A DNA stretch of 64,000 nt from NCBI GenBank assembly GCA_013180625.2, contig SNVD02008776.1, forward strand, positions 248,001-312,000, given 5' to 3'. The position numbers and the translations under genes were made by a program. Position 1 is the stretch's first letter. Each line of letters opens with the position of its first letter. The stretch is from Boswellia sacra (taxonomy: Eukaryota > Streptophyta > Magnoliopsida > Sapindales > Burseraceae). This document shows positions 43,591-53,208 of this stretch, piece after piece. The notes below the pieces were generated by a model, which searched no databases, was not told the DNA's origin, and saw only the letters and a list, made by a program, of their open reading frames with translations.

Positions 43591-45432
43591 TTAGCTTATG
43601 CTCACGGAAGGTTCTCCTCGAATTATCATCAGCTTATGTGCCTTCTCTTTAAAAGCCATGTTGTAGCACTCTCGAGAGGCTCGCTGTTCACCTCTAACCT
43701 CTCCTATCCCTGCGGGTGTTGGAAATTTCAAGACATGGTGATAGATACCCATCACGGCTTTGAAGTCATAAAGTGATGGCCGTCCAAGAATGGCGTTATA
43801 AACACACGGATGATCCACTACGAGAAAGTTCACCATCTTGGTTGTCTGTAGGGAGCCTTCTCCCAAGGTTACTGGTAACGAAATCACTCCCTCGGGAATG
43901 ACTTTTCCTCCAGTGAATCCTATCAAGGAAGTTTGGATGCCTCTCATATCTCTACGGTTGAGACCCAATCGATGGAATGCATCCAACGACATTATGTCAG
44001 CCGAGCTTTCGTTGTCAATCAACACTCTTCGTAGCCTCTTATTGGCCACTATCACTGTGAGGACCAAGGCATCACAATGTGGATGATGGATACCCTGCGC
44101 ATCTTGTGATGAAAAGGAGATAACATCATGATCTCCTACATTGGTGGAAGAGGCTGTCAGGTTGACCTCGTGGTGAGGGAGGTCATATCTCGCTTGCCTG
44201 GCTAGGTGCCTCCGGGCTTGGGAACTCGAACCAGCCACCACTCCCCCAAAAATTGTGGCTACTTCTTCTAATGGTTCCTTCCCTTTGTTATTCTTGTTGG
44301 ATGGTTCAGGGGGCTGATAAATGTATTCTTGTAGTTGACCATCCTTGATGAGACCCTCGATTTGTCTCCTCAGTTCGAAGCAGTCTGCAGTATTATGATC
44401 ATGGGCCTGGTGAAAATGACAATACTTTCTCTTGTCTCTTGTTTTTGGATTCGACCGTAAGGGGGCAGGTTCTTTCAGCAGACCTTTATCTTTGATTTCC
44501 TTCAGGATATCCTGCTGTGGCATAGTAAGCAACGTGAATGTATGGTGCTCCTCCTGAGGTTGGTCATGATGCTCTTGGCGGGGTCGGGTGGATGACCCTT
44601 GCAACAAGAGACGATCATTTCCGAATGTATCTCGCGCAGAGCGTCGATCCGGAATCGACCTTCGATTTCTATCATGAGATTCTCTTCTATGATTATCATA
44701 TGGTCGTCTATCTGCACGTGAGGAATTAGGTACCACCGGAGTCTGCCCAGGGTAATTTGCTTGAAAAATTTCCTCTGCATCAGCATGGCTAGAGACCCTT
44801 GCTAATGCTTCTTGGTACGTGCGTGGGAGGTTAACAGAGAATTTCCATGCTAGAGGGAGCTCCCCTTTGATTCCCTGAACCAAGCCTTGCATAGCGTAAC
44901 CATCATGGAATAGATCTACTCGGGCAACCTCTCGCTGATATCTGTCTAAAAATGTACGGAGGGATTCATTACGACCCTGCTTGATGGACAGAAGGCTCTG
45001 TGCTGGCCGACTTCTCATCTTCATATTGCCAAAGTGCGTAAGGAAACTACGAGCAAGCTCATCAAAGCTATAGATGGATGCGGCTGGTAACCTTCTATAC
45101 CATTGCTTAGCTGATCTTTCAAGAGTAAGAGAAAAAGTTCTACACATGATTCCCCCTGAGGCCCCTTGTATCTCCATATGAGAAATAAAAGAGTCTAAAT
45201 GCTCTCGGGGGTCCGTCGTCCCTTGGCACAGCTCAAGTTGTGGCATCCGGAATCCGGATGGGTATCTTTCCCTAAGGATATCTTCAGCAAAGGGTGATTC
45301 CCATTGTGGACGACCATCTTCTTCTCCTCCTGAATGCTTAATCAACTTCTCGAGTTTATGGATTTTTTCATCCATTTCTCGCTTGAACTCTGCATAATGA
45401 TTGTCTGACGTCTCCTCCTCCGAGACATCCAT
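43591..45432 (-). CDS. Gag-protease of element D (613 codons, open)
   Basis: Structural polyprotein of a Tat-type Ty3 element. Residues 1-35 are an acidic, helical lead (DEKIHKLEKLIKH). The Gag capsid core spans about 50-225 (YPSGFRMPQLELCQGTTDP, AKQWYRRLPAASIYSFDELA, SFLTHFGN, ESLRTFLDRYQREVARV). A zinc-binding motif YCHFHQAHDHNTADC lies at 337-351. Protease is at about 455-560 with VLIDNESSADIMS at 470-482 and ILGRP at 549-553. The expected protease triad is Asp-[ST/N]-Gly, and here Gly is Glu475, so the protease is probably dead. The upstream frame 45496-46107 is in phase and separated by one TAG, so this reading is the second half of one Gag. Open over 1.8 kb in a decayed window, which suggests recent activity or that selection on Gag lasted longest. 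Confidence 0.85.
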   Translation of the reverse strand: MDVSEEETSDNHYAEFKREMDEKIHKLEKLIKHSGGEEDGRPQWESPFAEDILRERYPSGFRMPQLELCQGTTDPREHLDSFISHMEIQGASGGIMCRTFSLTLERSAKQWYRRLPAASIYSFDELARSFLTHFGNMKMRSRPAQSLLSIKQGRNESLRTFLDRYQREVARVDLFHDGYAMQGLVQGIKGELPLAWKFSVNLPRTYQEALARVSSHADAEEIFQANYPGQTPVVPNSSRADRRPYDNHRRESHDRNRRSIPDRRSARDTFGNDRLLLQGSSTRPRQEHHDQPQEEHHTFTLLTMPQQDILKEIKDKGLLKEPAPLRSNPKTRDKRKYCHFHQAHDHNTADCFELRRQIEGLIKDGQLQEYIYQPPEPSNKNNKGKEPLEEVATIFGGVVAGSSSQARRHLARQARYDLPHHEVNLTASSTNVGDHDVISFSSQDAQGIHHPHCDALVLTVIVANKRLRRVLIDNESSADIMSLDAFHRLGLNRRDMRGIQTSLIGFTGGKVIPEGVISLPVTLGEGSLQTTKMVNFLVVDHPCVYNAILGRPSLYDFKAVMGIYHHVLKFPTPAGIGEVRGEQRASRECYNMAFKEKAHKLMIIRGEPSVSIS

Positions 45433-45495
45433 TGGGGTAACATTTGGGCGATGATTCTTAACTCTAGGTGGTGAGCTGGGGCGATTTCTTTTTAA

Positions 45496-46107
45496 CTAAT
45501 AATTACGCCCTGGAGCATATGGACCATGATAAGAATAGGCGGGCTGATCGACATTACTTCCCCTTGGTATCTGCTCAACGCTTGTATGGCGTTTCTTGTT
45601 CAGAGAGTGTCGAAGGTCTACTGCTGCTAACTGTTGTTCGGATATGATATGCGAGGGAGAGGGAATCTGTGGACGCCCATCCCCTCCTTGGACAATAGGA
45701 TGGGGAAGATTTGGTTGAATGACCTGATGGCGAGGTAATCCAGTAGTCTGGGCGACTAAATCAGGGCGTCCACCAATATCCATCTGGACATTTGGTACTA
45801 CCATGGCACTCATTGGGTTATTCCCAGTAGTGTTGGGAGCCTGCTGAGCACTTTGTCCAAATGCTTGGTTGAATACAGTCACCATACGATTCATCTGTTC
45901 ACTGAAATTCGCATCTGTTCCATGGTAGTTAACCGATTCCCTCGGTCTTCTAAGTGGAAGTCGGGGTTGCCTGAGGTTAGGCCCCACCCCAGAGGATATC
46001 ACTAAAGCTCTCCCCGTATCAACTACCCTTCGGCGTCGGGGAGGCGCTTCAACCTCGATTTCTTCGTCAACCTCTAGGGAGGTTGAGTGTTGGGATTCGT
46101 GACTCAT
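45496..46107 (-). pseudogene. Gag N-terminal segment of element D, ended by a stop codon
   Basis: ATG at 46107 opens 203 codons (MSHESQHSTSLEVDEEIEVE, with Pro/Gln-rich and basic RRRR stretches), ended by TAG at 45498-45496. The same frame continues for 21 codons into the 613-codon Gag-protease frame. A Gln or Tyr codon mutated to TAG is the simplest explanation; programmed readthrough is possible but unsupported. Starts 55 bp after the primer-binding site. Confidence 0.75.
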
Positions 46108-46162
46108 GATGAGTTTGAGTACGTTTGGATAGGAGCAACAACTAAAGAGGCTTAGATTGTCG

Positions 46163-46180
46163 TTCTCACAGACGGTGCCA
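46163..46180 (-). promoter_or_regulatory. primer-binding site of element D
   Basis: The minus strand reads TGGCACCGTCTGTGAGAA, two bases from the 5' LTR end. Form TGGCxCCGTCTGTG is usual for plant Ty3 elements. I do not assign the tRNA. Confidence 0.8.
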
Positions 46181-46182
46181 AC

Positions 46183-46686
46183 TGTTGATGCACGATTTTC
46201 GGACGGCCGGGAAGCGGGTCGGAGCTCGGGTCGTACGTCGGGTGCAGTCCTGCAAGCAAAGGAAGACAGTCAGGGGTGCCGGCGGTGGTGCCGGCGAAGA
46301 CCCTCCGACGCTCAAGTCAGTTTCCGACACTCCGAAATTTTCTGGGAGAATTTCCTAGAGAGAGAAGCTCTCAAAAGTGAAGGAAATCTAGAGAGAGAAT
46401 AAGTTCAGAAAAGTGTGCATACCTTGAGCAATAATCCGGAGGGTTTATATAGGAGTCAGGATGGGCCATTATGGGACCCAGATAACGGGCCCAGATAATG
46501 GGCTACAGTAATGGGCTTACTGTATTAGAAATAATTGAGTCAGGATGGGTCATTATAGGACCCAGATAATGGGCTACAGTAATGGGCTTACTGTATTTAC
46601 AAATAACTAGGCTCAGATAATGGGCTTTAGTAATGGGCTTACTGAATTAGAAATAATTGAGGCCCAATATTATTATGGCCATAACA
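46183..46686 (-). repeat. 5' LTR of element D
   Basis: TGTTGATGCACG to TGGCCATAACA, 504 bp, collinear with 39668-40172. It has an extra 12-bp GGTGGTGCCGGC duplication near 46280 and lacks an ACGGGCCCAGATAATGG-type unit of the other copy. TATA on the minus strand near 46443-46451. Confidence 0.95.
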
Positions 46687-46691
46687 TAACT

Positions 46692-46918
46692 AAAAACATC
46701 ATGCCCACATCTTTTAGTCACCATAGTGTCAAATAACTTAGTTGCCTTATCAATTCTACCTATTAGACAAGAACCATTTAGTAGGCTGTTATAAGCACTC
46801 ATGTTGTATTCCACTCCTTTTTGAATCATATGTTCTAAAAACCCATTTTCTTCATCCACCTTCCCATTTTTGGAAAGATCATCTATCAAGACATTAAATG
46901 TCACTATGTTAGGCCTAT
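46692..46918 (-). pseudogene. RFL-like PPR gene, middle part
   Basis: Two PPR repeats on the minus strand: NIVTFNVLIDDLSKNGKVDE, ENGFLEHMIQKGVEYNMSAY, NSLLNGSCLIGRIDKATKLF, DTMVTKRCGHDVFSY. It is open here. Element D cuts it after DVFSY (TAACT), and a retroelement fragment cuts it before NIVTF. Repeats are about 35 residues, as in P-class PPR proteins. Confidence 0.8.
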
Positions 46919-47769
46919 GAAAGAGATGAAAAATACTCTATTAGGCCTAAGCCCATTTGTAGAAAGGGAGCCCAAACACAAAGAAAATTAGTAACAAGCC
47001 CAATAAGTGTTGGGTTAATCTAAATGAAAAGAAGAAATAAGTCCAGCTCAGGGTCCATTCTTTATTAGCCAGGTTAAGTAAAGCAAGAAGGCAAGGAGAT
47101 GGAATCAAGGAGGAATGGGACAAAAGTTTTTTGCATTTATGAAAGTAGGTAGAGACACACGTGGGAAAAAGAAAAAGAGGATTGAGATATTTCAAATTGC
47201 CAAGGAGGGAAAATATGGAGGACCAAGGGATGGAGAGGCATTTCCAATAAAAGAAAGAGGAAGGTAGCATACGGTGAGGAGCAGTTAGGAAAAAAGGAAA
47301 GGAGCAGCTGGAGAAGACTTACCAAAGTGAGGAGGTGGCAATGGTAGGTGAATAATGCTCGAAGTTGAAATGAGGTGCAGGAGGAAGAAAGAACATGGGG
47401 ATAAGAGAAGGGCAAAACGGGAATCAGTGGGTGGGGAAGAGAGGGAGATAAGGAAAGAGAAAGGTTCCACGAGGGGACCAGGCCAATCACAGACAACATC
47501 ACCAAAAACACCCAACTACTCTCTACTCAAACTTTACTTCTTTCTATTGAGTTATCCTAATGATTTTCTATTAGATTGTTGATTTAATACCTGGATTTAG
47601 CTCCTTACTTTGGCATCAAAGTATCTTGCAGGTACCAACCCACCCTATGGAGCATTGGATCTACATGCATAGAGTCAAGGTAGAGCTTGGAGAGGCTGCT
47701 CCGTGCATTGGATAGGCTGAGTCCAAGTTAGATTTTTAGTCCAATTAGAGGAGCAATTTTCTATTATTA
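46919..47769 (+). mobile_element. retroelement fragment inserted in the PPR gene
   Basis: It splits the codons GVR (47770 side) and PN (46918 side) of one PPR repeat, so it is an insertion. At 47611 TGGCATCAAAGTATC resembles the plant PBS TGGTATCAGAGC, preceded by LTR-like sequence and followed by leader-like sequence with a (CAGGTACC) block. It could be a truncated TRIM or LTR element: LTR about 46919-47608, leader to 47769, no 3' LTR. A possible short duplication GGCCT/AGCCT flanks it. No gene; the long minus frames at 46947-47515 are not similar to anything I recognise. Confidence 0.55.
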
Positions 47770-48694
47770 TAGCCTCACACCTTGATCCAGCATCTCAATA
47801 AAAGAAACCTTTAGCCTCCTCCCAATTATCTCAGAACAACAACCATGAATTAGAGAGGTATATGCAACCATATCTTCAATGATTCCCTTACTTTTCATTT
47901 CTGAAAAAAGTTCTTTTGCCTTGGTTAGTAACCCTTCTTTACAAAGGCCATCAATCATACTACCATACCAAACTATATTGAGCTCACCGAAAATACCAGA
48001 TTAACCATTCCTATTAACCATCTCTTCGTGCAACTTAAGAGCAAAACTTGTATTGCCTGATCGACACAAGCCATTAATAAAGTACCATATGTAATCACAT
48101 TAGGCATACAACCAGATCTAAACATTTTCTTGAACAACTTTGTTGCATCCGTAATTCTACCTTCCTTACACAAAACTAGAATTAAAAGTAATATTAGAAG
48201 GGCTGAAACCCATTCATAAAATCCTCCAAAATTTACAAAACTGTCACAAACCTTTCTAGCATTATAAAAGCAATTTATCAATATACTTAGAGTAAATAAA
48301 TCGGGAAAACCCCATATGCAATCAACCTATAGTAAAGCAAAATAATATGACCACGTTGCTTTTTCTTAGCAAGAGCAGACAACAAGACATTGATAGATAT
48401 GATATAAGGAGGGATTTGCATATGAATCATGTAATTAAAAGAGTAAAGGGCTTCATTAAGGGTGAAGTTTCCAGATTTGCAGTTTTCACGAAGGAATTTA
48501 ATATGTGGGGGTTTGTTGTATGGATTTGTGAAGAAAGATGTCAAGTTATATTGGGAATGTGAAGTTGAGAGGTTGTGTGAGTAAGTGAGAGTGGGTGAAA
48601 ATAAAAGGTTATTACCTTTCAAAGCTAATTTCCAAGAGGAATGAAGAGGGATTTTGAACACCATTGCAGTTGCAAGGATTTCTTTCACTTGCAC
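47770..48694 (-). pseudogene. RFL-like PPR gene, N-terminal part
   Basis: The first ATG is at 48694; the ATG at 48664 (MVFKIPLHSSWKLALKGNNL) may be the real start, giving a basic, Ser/Leu-rich mitochondrial-type leader. Then EALYSFNYMIHMQIPPYIIS and INVLLSALAKKKQRGHIILL, the usual RFL entry. PPR repeats follow: LCKEGRITDATKLFKKMFRS, GCMPNVITYGTLL, then IDGLCKEGLLTKAKELFSEM, KSKGIIEDMVAYTSLIHGCC and EMLDQGVR. Frameshifts near 48285, 48100 and 47970. The rest of the gene lies at 46692-46918 and 39085-39667, beyond the window on the left. Confidence 0.78.
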
Positions 48695-48810
48695 TCACAG
48701 CTCATAGTAGCTTAGAAAGTTAACCAAATAGGATGACAAAGACAAACAAAAGGGCTGACTAAATCTAATCTTTTTGAGTTATCTTTTGCAAATTTCTAAC
48801 TACACCCTTA
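48695..48810. other. upstream region of the PPR gene
   Basis: Short AT-rich flank before the Harbinger-like element. No clear promoter element stands out. Confidence 0.3.
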
Positions 48811-50743
48811 AAGGGTGTTTGGTATTAGCGTTTGATTGTTTGGGAATGGGTATGTGAAGACTAACTCATGTTTGGTTTGGTTAATGGGCTTTTTTATCCT
48901 TGGCATCTTAATAACTCATGGGTTTCAAATGCCCACTTTATAGAGTAATCTCAAGCCCTTCAAACATGAAAGTTTAGGATTGTTAGGAAAGTGAAGCCTA
49001 CTTCTCTACGGACAGAAACGTGAAATCCCTAAAGCCCTTCATTCTTCTTCTTCAACCACAATGCAAATGAAACTCCATCTCCATAGGTTCGTCCTTTCTC
49101 AAACTTCATTCTTCCTTCTTTATTCTTTTTTACAAATGAAATCTATTGTATTTTTCATAAAATTTACTTCACAAATCCTTCTCTCTCTCTCTCTCTCTAT
49201 AGACCTTGCTCAACTCCTCTCTCTTTCATTCATAACTTATAGACGCATAAAAAGCTTGAATAATGTACCTTTAAATCTCTTTTTCTACCTTTTCTTTCTC
49301 TTGTTATACCCTTATTACTTAGTCTAATGCCCTCGAATCTGATTTTGGCTTGCTCTACCCTTACTACCTTATATACTTTCTTCCCTATAGCTTAATGTTT
49401 TATCATGAAGAATCCTCTTGATGCATGAGAAGAGGACAAATATTATTGCAACAGAAATAGTAGCACATATTTAAACTTGGGAACAATTTTGCCTTATGGT
49501 GAAGTCCAGTCATTGTTTCAAACATTCGAATCAGTCCTACCAGTGTCAGCGTCTGTTTTTGTCCGTATTTTTTTATTGAAATTATGAATTTAAATGAGTG
49601 ACAAGCCACCAAATTTGTGGTGTGAATGGTCTTTGTTTGGGATTGGCATGTCAATTGTGTTGATCATTCTTTTTATTTATTCTTTTGTATTTTTTTTATG
49701 TTTCCTTTGCAGTCTTAAAACTCAAATTATTCCTTTGCATATTCTATTTTTATTTCTTTTCTGTTTCTTGTCCTTCGCATTTTTCATGAACCAAACAATT
49801 TGATTTACTGACATTCCTTATTCTTTAAACTTTGATAGAATCTAGATGAGGCCATTGATCATGGAGCGTTACATGATAAGGCAAGAGAAAGGAAGACTTT
49901 ACACCTAGCTAGGATGTAATGTTAGGCAGCAAAGGCTTAGAAATTAATTTGTTAATATTTCTTGTATTGGAATGGAACTTTAATCACCTTCCTTCGGAAA
50001 AGAATCATTATGCCTTGTTTTCGAACTTTTATTATACTTTTATGAAATTTATAATATTTTTTCTAGCATTTTCCCCCTTTTTTGGCAATGAATTAGCTTT
50101 TTTTTTAAAATCATTTATGTTCAAAGATTTGTTATGGGCTTGCATTTTGTTTCTTTTATTTTTGTTAGTAGACAAGATTGATATTGGTGGAGTTGTTAGA
50201 AGCTTGACAATGCAAACATTTGCTATGAAATGTACAACTTAGGGATGGAAATGTACAACAGAGTGTAAATACTAGTCTACATGTTAATTATATTTTTAAA
50301 TAATTAAGAGTGATTTTTTTAAATACTTTTTTGTCAGACTTTTATGATATAGCATACTAGAGATTTATTAATAAATTTTTATAATAAATTTAAAAATTTA
50401 TACAAATTTTATAGTTATTTATATTTAATTGTAAAATCTTCAAAATTATTATCCTCATAAATTTTAAATTTTTTTATTACATACTAGAACATGAAAAAAA
50501 AAGTATCTTTTACATATTGCAAAAATTTTAATTCTAAAGCTTACTCACATTTTGAGCAAGTTTACCACAATTCTGTGTGTAACTAAACGCAGTAATTTGA
50601 TTTCCTTAGAAATCAGTAACAAGATTCCCATGGACAACCAAACATAGTAATGTTTCTTTCCCAAAAATAATATTCCCATATTCTACTTTCCCAAGAATGT
50701 GAACCCATTCCCATGAAGCTAAGCCCTCGTACCAAATGCCTCC
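48811..50743. mobile_element. PIF/Harbinger-like DNA transposon, non-coding
   Basis: Terminal inverted sequence: AAGGGTGTTTGGTA at 48811 and its inverse TACCAAATGCCTCC at 50730-50743, extended further inside by GGGAATGGGT (48843) and ACCCATTCCC (50703). TTA flanks both sides (48808-48810, 50744-50746), the 3-bp duplication typical of Harbinger. No transposase frame recognised, so non-autonomous or degraded. A (CT)n tract lies at 49180-49199. The body is otherwise AT-rich with nothing else seen. Confidence 0.6.
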
Positions 50744-50746
50744 TTA

Positions 50747-51146
50747 AGATTTTATAAATAACTGAAGTTAAAAAAATATATAATACGTCCTAAAAAATAT
50801 CCCACAGTATGTTACAAAAATGAAATCTACAAAATTAATGAAAATAGATTAATAAATGTATTCTTTCATAATAATTCATGTTTTATATTGTTTTCTTAAT
50901 ATTTATTCGTTTTAATAAATTAGTTATCATTTTCTAAAATGAAATCACTTAAGGCTGGAAGCATTATCGGTTTATGCAAAATTTTATTAATGTTACTACA
51001 TATTAATTGCGTCTATCTTTGAAATCAATTGTAAAATTTATTAATGAATCTTATTAAGTTTATGTTATTTTATTAATGTATCAGGATATTGCTATAAACT
51101 TGTTTTATTAGGCATGTGCCTCAACTGTAGCCTAAACGCCAAGTAA
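50747..51146. other. AT-rich sequence without recognisable features
   Basis: About 400 bp of low-complexity AT-rich DNA between two DNA transposons. No gene, RNA or repeat recognised. Confidence 0.4.
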
Positions 51147-51459
51147 GGGTGACAATTTTTAACACGACACGTAAACACAACTTGACTAGACATAGGTTTA
51201 AGCAGGTTTGGGTTTTGGCTTAATCGTGCTCGTGTTGGAATTCGTGACCCATTTATTAATCATGTCATATGCGGGTTGAGAGGCTTCAACTCGTGAACAC
51301 GATTATGATGCAACCTATTCATGACACAAATATGAGTACCACACGAGAATGATACGATTAACATGATTAAAAATTAAAACATGTTTGACACACCGAACAA
51401 CACGACTAACATGATATTGACATGAGTAACACGATATTGACATTAATTGGAAAATTTTA

Positions 51460-53208
51460 AATTTTGAATTAATAAAGTAATAAACTAATTGAAAACCGTA
51501 ATTCCTAAAATCAATTAAAATCAAAATTAAAAAAGAAGTGTTGAAACCTAATATTTCCACCTCTCTCTCCTCATGCGTCTCCTATCTTCTCTTCTAAGCA
51601 TCTTCTCTTACAATTGCCACCTACTCCAGCTATCAAGCCCACCACTTGACAGCCACACCTTCACCATCATCGCCTCCAGCTGTCCAGCCTTTCTCGTCTC
51701 CCCTCATGCCTTGACGATCGCTACCTTCAGCCTCATCCAAATTGTATTTGCAGATCCTGGCCTTTGCATCGCTTTTGTCGCATCCCTCTTTCTCATGGCT
51801 ATTGCCACTATGCACCATCACTCTTTTTCCTCTGCTAATTAACCTTCTTTTTTCGAGTAAGAAGTCTTATCTGTAGCAACTGGAAAACCTAATCGGTCAA
51901 TTGATCAGTGTTTCTTCATCAAACCGAAATATGTCTTTTGTAGAGATTTAGTCATCATAATAGTAGCAATCAAGTTTTTTTGGATAGTTGTATATTGTGC
52001 TATTGGTTGGTTGATTTTGAAATTTCTTTTATTTGATTGAACCCTCTTAGCATTGCAACTATTCATTAGATTTTGGAGCACTATAATAATATAATCTATT
52101 TGAATCAGTGTCCTATTTCAAAACAATTATCACCTTTTCTCTTGGCCGCAATTTTGTTTTAATGTGAGAAGACATAAGAATAAAAAGATTAGGATCTCCT
52201 GTTCTTTTTGCAATAAATAAACAAATATGATTCATATATTCATTTGCTTCTTAAATTGTATGTGGTGAGTCTTGTTCAGAATGGGCCTATTAAAATTTAT
52301 GAGTGAAAGGATGAATTCCTATATATGAACATTTATTATACATATCAAGTTAGAAAGACTACAAATGTATTATAATCTTTTGCACCTGGTTGTTATGCTT
52401 TCTCGAACTTCTGTTTGTCTTCTTTCTTCAGTGGTAGTTTTTTTGTAATTTTGTCAATTAAATAACATTCTACGTTCTGTTTATAGCTTGTAATTCATCA
52501 ATAAGAAGCAACTTAATGGAAAATGGTATACACATTGCTAACAATACTTACGTCTTCACTACGTCCAATTATTTGAGCCAAACCATCCTCACAAACATTG
52601 TCTCATTGTCCACTTGTCCAAGTAAGAAACAAACTTTTTAGTATTATATTGTTTTTCTAGACACAATTTTCTTATTTTATTATGATTTTTATTACTAGTT
52701 TTGTATCGATTTTATATCTCAAAAGGGAATAACTGATTATTAACAAACTGGAAGTTAGTAACTACATTTTATTCATTAATTTTCTATTTGTCTCCATCAC
52801 CATTTTAGCAGCTCTGTGTATATGTGTGGTTAAGCTAATATAACTCAAGTTAAAACCTTTAGTCAATTTATCATTTAGTTAATTAGTGCTCTCTTTTTCT
52901 TTTCCATTTTTGAATTATATCAGATATTGCTTCACATGTGTATTTAAGTATCTTTTCATAAGAAAGAATAAAGATTTCTTGCCGATATTATTTTTTTCTT
53001 AATTAATTTCATAATCTATTTGAGTTAAGATTTGTTTTTAATAATGAACTTAAACAATCCTATTTTTATGCACATTTAATATTAATGCTTGAGAATAAAA
53101 ATAAAATAAAAAGAATGATAGGATTGTGCACGATACTATTTCCTTTCTAGTTTATATTTCTTCTATTGATTTTGCTTTTAATTTTCTACAGTTTTTTTTT
53201 CCTTAAAA
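51460..53208 (+). other. 5' region of the hAT element
   Basis: A C-rich leader-like stretch (51555-51845) then AT-rich sequence. Probably leader and first intron of the transposase gene. No domain seen. Confidence 0.4.

Larger units (their letters stand above)
39668..46686 (-). mobile_element. non-autonomous Tat-type Ty3 derivative D (gag-protease, RT-integrase core deleted)
   Basis: About 7 kb on the minus strand: 5' LTR on the right (46183-46686), primer-binding site 46163-46180, gag ORFs 46107-43591 with protease at the end, a short integrase C-terminus at 43590-43400, a 15-copy tandem array, a GC-rich array, polypurine tract and 3' LTR (39668-40172). RT, RNase H and most of integrase are absent. 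The Gag sequence is of the Tat lineage. Flanked by TAACT. It lies in the PPR gene. It would need proteins of another element to move. Confidence 0.9.

Noticed and set aside
46947..47515. Hydrophobic 107-125-codon frames on the minus strand
   Set aside because: They lie within an inserted retroelement fragment, overlap one another in different frames, and are Leu/Ser/Phe-rich from CT-rich sequence.
49061..50242. Phe/Leu-rich frames looking like membrane proteins
   Set aside because: They come from T-rich DNA inside a non-coding DNA transposon and show no family features.
51315..51842. Gene upstream of the hAT transposase
   Set aside because: The C-rich frame 51573-51842 has no recognisable domain and overlaps an opposite frame; it is more likely hAT leader sequence.
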